A stretch of DNA of 64,000 nt, taken from the NCBI RefSeq assembly GCF_006980705.1, contig NZ_SBHO01000003.1, positions 62,001 through 126,000 on the forward strand. The letters are read 5' to 3'. The notes under the pieces are model-generated. The model was not told the DNA's origin, made no database searches, and was given only the letters and a program-made list of their open reading frames with translations. Both the position numbers and the translations under genes were made by a program. This stretch comes from Tepidiphilus olei. GTDB taxonomy: Bacteria; Pseudomonadota; Gammaproteobacteria; Burkholderiales; Rhodocyclaceae. This document shows positions 58,304-64,000 of this stretch, in pieces; the first letter of the stretch is position 1, and each line of letters begins with the position of its first letter.

Positions 58304-58525
58304 ATGCCTAAATTGCCGGTCGTATCCGGGGCCGAAGTCGTGCGCGCTTTGGAGCGGCTCGGGTTCGTGATCGTGCGTCAGCGAGGCAGTCATCTCGTGA
58401 TGCGTCGCGGCTCGGCAGGATGCGTCGTGCCGAATCACCGTGAGCTGAAAGTTGGCACTTTGGTCGGCGTGCTCAAGCAGGCTGGCGTTTCCATCGAGGC
58501 GTTTCTCGAGGCGCTTCATGCCTGA
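58304..58525 (+). CDS. hicA: HicA-type mRNA interferase toxin
   Basis: A 73-residue HicA toxin with a dsRBD-like fold and the catalytic histidine His30 in RQRGSHLVMRR; the tail LKVGTLVGVLKQAGVSIEAF is typical. HicA cleaves mRNA unless held by HicB. The coding region is intact, but the transposon end lies 12 bases before its ATG and no ribosome site is visible there. Before insertion its start overlapped the hicB stop, so translation was probably coupled. Confidence 0.88.
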   Translation: MPKLPVVSGAEVVRALERLGFVIVRQRGSHLVMRRGSAGCVVPNHRELKVGTLVGVLKQAGVSIEAFLEALHA

Positions 58526-58554
58526 TGCTTGACATGTAGATATGGTCTTTACTC

Positions 58555-59631
58555 CTAACCCCCCAGGATCTCGGCGAGCGCCTCCAGTAGCCGGGCGCAC
58601 TGCTCGCGGGTGCCCACGGTGATGCGCAGGAAATCGGCGATGCGCGGTTGATCGAAGCGGCGCACCAGCACCTTGCGTTCGCGCAAGGACTGCGCGAGCT
58701 CCGCGCCGCTCCGTTCCCGGTGGCGGGCGAAGACGAAGTTCGCCTGCGAGGGGAGCACTTCGAAGCCCAGCGCTTCGAGCCCGCGCGCGAGCGAGGCGCG
58801 TGTGGCGATCACGTCCAGTCGCATGGCCTCGAAGTGCGCTTCGTCCTGCAGCGACGCGAGCGCTCCGACCTGCGCGAGCCGATCGAGAGGATAGGAATTG
58901 AAACTATCCTTGACGCGGCGCAATGCCTCGATGAGTGGCACTTGGCCGATGGCATAGCCCACCCTCAGCCCGGCGAGCGCCCGGCTCTTGGAGAAGGTCT
59001 GCACCACCAGGAGGTTGGAGTAGCGCTTGACGAGCGGGATGGCGCTCTGCGCCCCGAAATCGACGTAGGCTTCGTCGACCAGGACCACGCATTGGGGGTT
59101 CCCGGCCACAATGCGTTCGACTTCGTCGAGCTCCAGCGCGATGCCGGTGGGGGCGTTCGGGTTGGCGAAGACGATGCCGCCGGCGGCGCGATCCTCCTGC
59201 GGCAGGAAGGCAGGGACCGACAGGCGGAAGTCGTCGGTCAGGGGCACCGTTTCGTGGGGCAGACCGTAGAGCGTGCAATAGACGGGATAGAAACTGTAGG
59301 TGACGTCGGGGAACCAGATCGGACCGGCATGGCCCAGGAGCGCCTGGAAGGCGAAGGCGAGCACTTCGTCGGAGCCGTTGCCGACGAAGACCTGGTCGAT
59401 CTCCACGCCGTGGCGTTGCGCGAGTTCGTGGCGTAGCGCCGTCGCTTCGGGGTCGGGATAGAGGCGCAGCCGCTCGTCGAGTTCGGCCTGGATGGCGGCG
59501 AGCACCCGTGGCGAGGGGCCGTGCGGATGCTCGTTGGTGTTCAGCTTGATGAGATCGGGGATTCGGGGCTGTTCGCCCGGAACGTAGGGGGTGAGCCGCT
59601 TGACGGTAGGGCTCCAGTAACGATCGTCCAT
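58555..59631 (-). CDS. hisC: Histidinol-phosphate aminotransferase
   Basis: HisC transfers an amino group to imidazole-acetol phosphate. The 358-residue class II PLP aminotransferase has [28 protein letters not shown] and the PLP lysine in [16 protein letters not shown] chose ATG 59631 (MDDRYWSP) to match the usual length. It is on the minus strand, opposite to all other his genes here, convergent with hicA and divergent from hisB. Confidence 0.94.
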   Translation of the reverse strand: MDDRYWSPTVKRLTPYVPGEQPRIPDLIKLNTNEHPHGPSPRVLAAIQAELDERLRLYPDPEATALRHELAQRHGVEIDQVFVGNGSDEVLAFAFQALLGHAGPIWFPDVTYSFYPVYCTLYGLPHETVPLTDDFRLSVPAFLPQEDRAAGGIVFANPNAPTGIALELDEVERIVAGNPQCVVLVDEAYVDFGAQSAIPLVKRYSNLLVVQTFSKSRALAGLRVGYAIGQVPLIEALRRVKDSFNSYPLDRLAQVGALASLQDEAHFEAMRLDVIATRASLARGLEALGFEVLPSQANFVFARHRERSGAELAQSLRERKVLVRRFDQPRIADFLRITVGTREQCARLLEALAEILGG

Positions 59632-59721
59632 GCGCCGTTTTCTCGGAATCGGGGTTGCTACGCTTGACACGGCCAATGGTATCATGCGCGGGTCGCCACG
59701 TTCCGTTTCTCCGGCTTTTCC

Positions 59722-60327
59722 ATGACCGAATCCTCAGTGGGCCGCACCGCCGTCGTCGAACGCAACACCCTCGAGACCCGCGTGCGTGTGGCGCTCGATC
59801 TCGACGGCAACGGCCGCGCCGAACTCTCCAGCGGCGTGCCTTTTCTTGACCACATGCTGGAGCAAGTGGCCCGCCATGGCCTCATCGACCTCGAGATCCG
59901 CGCCGAGGGCGACACGCACATCGACGACCACCACACGGTCGAGGACGTCGGCATCACGTTTGGTCAGGCGTTTGCCAAAGCGCTGGGCGACAAGCGCGGC
60001 CTTTCCCGCTACGGTCACGCCTACGTGCCGCTCGACGAGGCGCTGTCGCGCGCGGTGGTCGACCTCTCCGGCCGCCCCGGGCTCGTCTTTTGCTGCGAAT
60101 TCACCCGTGCGCGCATCGGCGCCTTCGACGTCGATCTCGTGCGCGAATTCTTCCAGGGGTTCGTCAATCACGCGGCGGTGACGCTGCATCTCGACGGTCT
60201 GCGCGGCGTCAATGCCCACCACCAGTGCGAGACGCTCTTCAAGGCCTTCGGTCGGGCGCTGCGCATGGCCTGCGCGCGCGATCCGCGCCTGGAGGGGCGG
60301 ATGCCCTCGACCAAAGGGGTGCTGTGA
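59722..60327 (+). CDS. hisB: Imidazoleglycerol-phosphate dehydratase
   Basis: A 201-residue monofunctional HisB (no phosphatase domain). The two metal-binding repeats [22 protein letters not shown] and [21 protein letters not shown] are present. It opens hisBHAFIE-hinT-tatA. The 90-base gap to hisC contains TTGACA at 59664-59669 and TATCAT at 59680-59685 with imperfect spacing; a promoter here is needed if hisC is inverted. Confidence 0.96.
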   Translation: MTESSVGRTAVVERNTLETRVRVALDLDGNGRAELSSGVPFLDHMLEQVARHGLIDLEIRAEGDTHIDDHHTVEDVGITFGQAFAKALGDKRGLSRYGHAYVPLDEALSRAVVDLSGRPGLVFCCEFTRARIGAFDVDLVREFFQGFVNHAAVTLHLDGLRGVNAHHQCETLFKAFGRALRMACARDPRLEGRMPSTKGVL

Positions 60328-60334
60328 GCCGGCC

Positions 60335-60970
60335 ATGAACATCGCGGTGATCGATTACGGCATGGGAAATCTGCGCTCGGTGCAGAAGGCGTTGCAGACC
60401 GTCGCGCCCGACGTCGACGTGTACTTGGCGCGCACACCGCGCGAGGTGCGCGAGGCCGATCGCGTCGTCTTCCCCGGCCAGGGGGCGATGCCCGATTGCA
60501 TGGGGGCGCTGCAGCGCCAGGAGATGCACGAAGCGGTGCGGCTGGCGGCGCGCGAGCGGCCGTTTCTCGGCATTTGCGTGGGATTGCAGATGCTCTTCGA
60601 GCGATCCGAAGAAGGGGGTGCCGCCGGGCTCGGCCTTTTTGCCGGCGAGGTGGTGCGTTTCCCGCGCGACGGCGCGTTCGCTCCCGGGCAAGCGCATCTC
60701 AAAGTGCCCCACATGGGCTGGAACCGGGTCGAGAACGTGCGCGAACACCCCGTCTTGCCGATCCAGGGAAGCGGCGAGCGCTATTATTTCGTGCACAGTT
60801 ACTATGTCGCACCGCGTGACGAGTCGCTCGTGCTCGCCCGCACAGACTATGGCATCGCCTTCACTTCGGCGGTGGCGCGCGACAACCTCGTAGCCGTGCA
60901 ATTCCACCCCGAGAAGAGCGGGCGGGCAGGGCTGGCGCTACTCGAGCGCTTCGTGCGCTGGGCTCCATGA
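60335..60970 (+). CDS. hisH: Imidazole glycerol phosphate synthase, glutaminase subunit
   Basis: HisH supplies ammonia to HisF. The 211-residue class I glutamine amidotransferase has the nucleophile cysteine in LGICVGLQML and the His-x-Glu pair in QFHPEKSG. It starts seven bases after hisB. Confidence 0.96.
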   Translation: MNIAVIDYGMGNLRSVQKALQTVAPDVDVYLARTPREVREADRVVFPGQGAMPDCMGALQRQEMHEAVRLAARERPFLGICVGLQMLFERSEEGGAAGLGLFAGEVVRFPRDGAFAPGQAHLKVPHMGWNRVENVREHPVLPIQGSGERYYFVHSYYVAPRDESLVLARTDYGIAFTSAVARDNLVAVQFHPEKSGRAGLALLERFVRWAP

Positions 60971-60988
60971 GCGCGGCGCAGAGGAGGG

Positions 60989-61006
60989 GGTGCGGTTCGC
61001 CGCACC
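60989..61006 (+). other. Hairpin with TTCG tetraloop between hisH and hisA
   Basis: GGTGCGG-TTCG-CCGCACC folds into a 7-bp stem with the very stable UUCG loop in the 84-base hisH-hisA gap. No T-run follows, so it is not a terminator; it could stabilise or process the his mRNA. Confidence 0.5.
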
Positions 61007-61054
61007 GGGTGACAACGACGGCGGCCGAGACCGCCCAACGGGACCTGTGACATC

Positions 61055-61822
61055 ATGCTGTTGATTCCCGCCATCGATCTGAAAAACGGCCAATGCGTCC
61101 GCTTGCGCCAGGGGCGCATGGAAGAGGCCACGGTATTCTCCGAAGATCCGGCCGCCATGGCGCGCCATTGGCTCGACCAGGGGGCGCGGCGGCTGCACCT
61201 CGTCGACCTCGACGGGGCCTTCGCCGGCAAGCCGAAGAACCTCGCGGCGATCGAGGCCATCCTGGAAGAAATCGACGGCGAGGTGCCGGTGCAGCTCGGC
61301 GGCGGCATCCGCGATCTCGATACGATCGATCGTTACGTGGAACTGGGCATCGAATACGTCATCATCGGCACGGCGGCGGTCAAACACCCCGGGTTCCTGC
61401 AGGACGCCTGCGTCGCCTTCCCCGGCCACGTCATGGTGGGGCTGGACGCCAAGGACGGCAAGGTGGCGATCGACGGTTGGTCGCGTTCGAGCGGCCACGA
61501 CGTCGTCGAGCTCGCGCGCAAGTTCGAGGACTACGGCGTGGAGGCTATCGTCTATACCGACATCGGCCGCGACGGGATGCTCTCCGGGGTGAACGTCGAG
61601 GCGACGGCGCGGCTCGCGCGCGCGCTGCGTGCCACGCCGGTGATCGCCAGCGGCGGCATCGCCTCGCTCACCGACATCGAGGCGCTGTGCGCCATCGAGG
61701 AAGACGGCGTGATCGGAGCGATCACCGGGCGCGCCATCTACGAAGGCACGCTGGACTTCAAAGCGGCGCAGGCGCTCGCCGACGAACTCGCGGCGCGGCG
61801 CAGCGCGCAGAGGACGGCCTGA
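61055..61822 (+). CDS. hisA: Phosphoribosylformimino-AICAR ribotide isomerase
   Basis: A 255-residue TIM barrel with catalytic Asp8 in [17 protein letters not shown] and the second aspartate in [12 protein letters not shown]. It overlaps hisF by one base. Confidence 0.96.
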   Translation: MLLIPAIDLKNGQCVRLRQGRMEEATVFSEDPAAMARHWLDQGARRLHLVDLDGAFAGKPKNLAAIEAILEEIDGEVPVQLGGGIRDLDTIDRYVELGIEYVIIGTAAVKHPGFLQDACVAFPGHVMVGLDAKDGKVAIDGWSRSSGHDVVELARKFEDYGVEAIVYTDIGRDGMLSGVNVEATARLARALRATPVIASGGIASLTDIEALCAIEEDGVIGAITGRAIYEGTLDFKAAQALADELAARRSAQRTA

Positions 61823-62580
61823 TGCTTGCCAAGCGCGTCATCCCTTGTCTGGACGTCCATGCCGGTCGCGTGGTCAAGGGGGTCAATTTCGTGTCGTTGC
61901 GCGATGCGGGCGACCCGGTGGAGATCGCCCGGCGTTACGATGCCGAGGGGGCCGACGAGCTCACTTTTCTCGACATCACGGCCTCCAGCGAAGAGCGGGC
62001 CATTTTGCTCGACGTCGTCGCGCGGGTGGCCGAGTGCGTATTCATTCCTTTGACGGTGGGCGGGGGGGTGCGCCGCCTCGAGGACGTGCGCGCGCTGCTG
62101 CTCGCCGGGGCCGACAAGGTGAGCATCAACACGGCGGCTGTGCAGCGACCCGAGCTCATCGCCGAGGCGGCCGATCGTGTCGGCTCGCAGGCCATCGTCG
62201 TGGCCATCGACGCCAAGCGCGTCGCCCCCGAGCGCTGGTCGGTCTTCACCCATGGGGGGCGCGTCGACACGGGGCTCGACGCCATCGAATGGGCGCAAAA
62301 GGTCTGCGCGCTCGGTGCGGGTGAGATCCTGCTCACCAGCATGGATCGCGACGGCACCAAGCAGGGGTTCGACCTCGAGCTCACCCGCGCGGTATCCGAC
62401 GCCGTGCCGGTGCCGGTGATCGCGAGCGGCGGAGTGGGCACGCTGCAGCATCTGGTCGAAGGCGTCACGCAGGGGCACGCCGATGCCGTGCTCGCCGCTT
62501 CCATCTTCCATTTCGGCGAATACAGCATCCGCCAGGCCAAGGAGGCGATGCAGGCGGCCGGCGTGGAGGTGCGGCTGTGA
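61822..62580 (+). CDS. hisF: Imidazole glycerol phosphate synthase, cyclase subunit
   Basis: A 252-residue TIM barrel that joins with HisH. Motifs: [15 protein letters not shown] with Asp11 and [15 protein letters not shown] with the second catalytic Asp. It shares its fold and probable ancestry with HisA next door. Stop overlaps the hisI GTG. Confidence 0.97.
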   Translation: MLAKRVIPCLDVHAGRVVKGVNFVSLRDAGDPVEIARRYDAEGADELTFLDITASSEERAILLDVVARVAECVFIPLTVGGGVRRLEDVRALLLAGADKVSINTAAVQRPELIAEAADRVGSQAIVVAIDAKRVAPERWSVFTHGGRVDTGLDAIEWAQKVCALGAGEILLTSMDRDGTKQGFDLELTRAVSDAVPVPVIASGGVGTLQHLVEGVTQGHADAVLAASIFHFGEYSIRQAKEAMQAAGVEVRL

Positions 62581-62963
62581 GCGAAGACCTGTTCGATGCC
62601 GTGCGCTGGGACGAAGCCGGCCTCGTACCGGCGATCGCGCAGGACGCGAGCACGGGCGAGGTGCTCATGCTCGCCTGGATGAACCGCGAAGCCCTGGCCG
62701 AGACGCTCGCGCGCGGTCAGGCCGTCTACTGGTCGCGCTCGCGCGGCCGGCTATGGGCCAAAGGCGAGACTTCCGGGCACGTGCAAAAATTGGTCGAGCT
62801 GCGGCTCGACTGCGATGGCGACGCGCTGCTGCTGCGCGTCGAACAAAAGGGCGGCATTGCCTGTCACACCGGACGGCGGAGTTGCTTTTACCGCGTCTGG
62901 CGTGACGGAGCTTGGAAAGTCGTCGAAGCGGTGGTGAAGGATCCGAAGGAGATATACTCATGA
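62577..62963 (+). CDS. hisI: Phosphoribosyl-AMP cyclohydrolase
   Basis: A 128-residue zinc enzyme with [28 protein letters not shown] and [11 protein letters not shown] carrying the zinc cysteines. It is separate from HisE, unlike the enteric fusion. Start is GTG 62577. Confidence 0.96.
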   Translation: MSEDLFDAVRWDEAGLVPAIAQDASTGEVLMLAWMNREALAETLARGQAVYWSRSRGRLWAKGETSGHVQKLVELRLDCDGDALLLRVEQKGGIACHTGRRSCFYRVWRDGAWKVVEAVVKDPKEIYS

Positions 62964-63331
62964 TCGACTTGGAAGTGCTACGCCGCGTCAGCCAGACGCT
63001 CGCCGAACGCAAGGCGGCCGATCCCGACCAGTCCTATGTCTCCAGCCTGTACCAAAAGGGCACGGAGGCCATCCTCAAGAAAGTGGCCGAAGAGTCCGCC
63101 GAAGTGATCATGGCGGCCAAAGACGGCGATCGGCTGCATCTGGTGTGGGAAGTCACCGACCTGTGGTTCCATACCATGGTGCTGCTCGCGCACTTCGGCC
63201 TGTCGGTCGAGGACATAGCCGCCGAATTCCGCCGTCGGGAGGGCGTCTCGGGTATCGACGAGAAACGCGCGCGCCTGGCCACGGCGGCGGAGGCCGAATC
63301 GGTGGTGATTGCCAAAGGAGGGAAAGCATGA
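62960..63331 (+). CDS. hisE: Phosphoribosyl-ATP pyrophosphatase
   Basis: A 123-residue MazG-like helical enzyme; [18 protein letters not shown] holds the metal-binding glutamates. AAGGAGATATACTC precedes ATG 62960, which overlaps the hisI stop. Confidence 0.96.
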   Translation: MIDLEVLRRVSQTLAERKAADPDQSYVSSLYQKGTEAILKKVAEESAEVIMAAKDGDRLHLVWEVTDLWFHTMVLLAHFGLSVEDIAAEFRRREGVSGIDEKRARLATAAEAESVVIAKGGKA

Positions 63332-63693
63332 CGACGCAAGCCGATCCGAACTGCGTGTTCTGCAAGATCGTCGCGGGCGAGATCCCGGCGAAGAAAGTCT
63401 ATGAAGACGACGAGGTGCTGGCGTTCCACGACATCCGTCCGGTAGCGCCGGTCCATCTGCTGGTGATCCCCAAGCACCACATTCCTTCGACCAAAGAGCT
63501 CACCGACGACGACGCCGGCTGGATGGGGCGCCTGATGGTGGCCGCCACCAAGGTGGCGCTCGCGGCCGGTTGTGCCGACGGTTGGCGCACCATCATCAAC
63601 ACCGGGCGCATCGGCCGCCAGGAAGTGATGCACCTGCACGTGCATCTGCTCGGCGGGGGAAACGAGCCTCTGCCCATCATGCTCAAGCGCTGA
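63328..63693 (+). CDS. hinT: HIT family nucleotide hydrolase (HinT-like)
   Basis: A 121-residue histidine-triad protein with [10 protein letters not shown] and the N-terminal [12 protein letters not shown]. HinT hydrolyses purine phosphoramidates such as adenosine-5'-phosphoramidate. The link hisE-hinT-tatA is conserved in betaproteobacteria. Confidence 0.94.
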   Translation: MTTQADPNCVFCKIVAGEIPAKKVYEDDEVLAFHDIRPVAPVHLLVIPKHHIPSTKELTDDDAGWMGRLMVAATKVALAAGCADGWRTIINTGRIGRQEVMHLHVHLLGGGNEPLPIMLKR

Positions 63694-63718
63694 ACCGGGA
63701 AGCGCATTCAGGAGGAAA

Positions 63719-63970
63719 ATGATCATGGGTTCATTCAGTATCTGGCACTGGCTCATCGTGCTCTTGGTCGTGGTGCTCATCTTCGGTACGAAGAAGCTGC
63801 GCAACATCGGGCAGGATCTCGGCGGCGCCGTACGTGGATTCAAGGAAGGGATGAAGAGCGCGGAGGAAGAAGAGAACGCCGCTGCTACCTCACCCAAGGC
63901 CGTGAGCGACCAGACGACGATCGAAGGCACGGTGCGGGAAAAGAGCGACGCGTCGCAGCCCCGGGCGTGA
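63719..63970 (+). CDS. tatA: Twin-arginine translocase subunit TatA
   Basis: An 83-residue protein with one N-terminal helix ([19 protein letters not shown]), the [20 protein letters not shown] amphipathic helix and an acidic tail. TatA forms the pore for folded proteins. GGAGG lies before ATG 63719; ATG 63725 is an alternative. tatB and tatC would be expected beyond base 64000; no start is visible in the last 30 bases. Confidence 0.95.
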   Translation: MIMGSFSIWHWLIVLLVVVLIFGTKKLRNIGQDLGGAVRGFKEGMKSAEEEENAAATSPKAVSDQTTIEGTVREKSDASQPRA

Positions 63971-64000
63971 GCCCACCATCGGACGCTTCGAACCGACCTG

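Noticed and set aside
59664..59685. A firm promoter call for hisB from TTGACA and TATCAT
   Set aside because: The two hexamers are only ten bases apart, and other pairings have 19 bases; a promoter is likely in this gap but cannot be placed.

Overview
The window is GC-rich chromosomal DNA from a betaproteobacterium. The clues are the gene orders dapF-DUF484-xerC, mlaFEDACB-ibaG-murA-hisGD and hisBHAFIE-hinT-tatA, the glnA/ntrBC block, a phasin gene (polyhydroxyalkanoate storage) and short-form HisG. A Hydrogenophilales- or Rhodocyclales-like genome is plausible, but the genus is my guess. I saw no rRNA, tRNA or CRISPR array.

Layout. 1-5006: end of glcF, then dapF, DUF484, xerC, rlmI and a stand-alone Rieske oxygenase (+). 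5054-9064: mltA (-), a DsbC-like protein, a DUF815 ATPase and a Nudix/ThiE fusion. 9073-18894 is mostly minus strand: yacG-zapD-coaE-SPOR, trpB2-coaX-birA, ntrC-ntrB, DUF4124 and glnA, with a clear sigma-54 promoter and NtrC sites upstream of glnA. 19012-27412: a CDF metal exporter (-), then rhodanese, nadA, an EEP-fold phosphatase/nuclease, cardiolipin synthase and the dTDP-rhamnose genes rfbBDAC. 27699-36424 (minus): M23 peptidase, dacB, lysA-lptM, phasin, enoyl-CoA hydratase and kdsD-kdsC-lptC-lptA. 36638-49067: a CPA2 antiporter, two FlgO-like lipoproteins (-), mlaFEDACB, an ABC-2 exporter, ibaG, murA, hisG and hisD.

The most striking region is 49096-59631. A complete 9,004-bp Tn5053-family transposon (49288-58291) has matching terminal repeats and a 5-bp target duplication, ACGTG. 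It carries a broad-spectrum mercury operon (merR / merTPABDE) and the tniA-tniB-tniQ-tniR module with a res site. Its target was a hicB-hicA toxin-antitoxin pair lying inside the histidine gene cluster. Removing the element and one ACGTG copy restores a 68-residue HicB whose stop codon overlaps the hicA start. Today the antitoxin gene ends in transposon sequence, and the toxin gene sits 9 kb away without its overlapping upstream cistron. Just beyond it hisC is inverted relative to the rest of the his genes, so hisBHAFIE probably has its own promoter.

Other unexplained signals are two copies of a roughly 145-bp repeat with inverted ends (27411-27557 and 36467-36610) that align without gaps, and two palindromes flanking a consensus promoter of the phasin gene that look like PhaR operators. 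Confident family assignments rest on motifs read from the translated sequence. Statements about regulation and history are inference.
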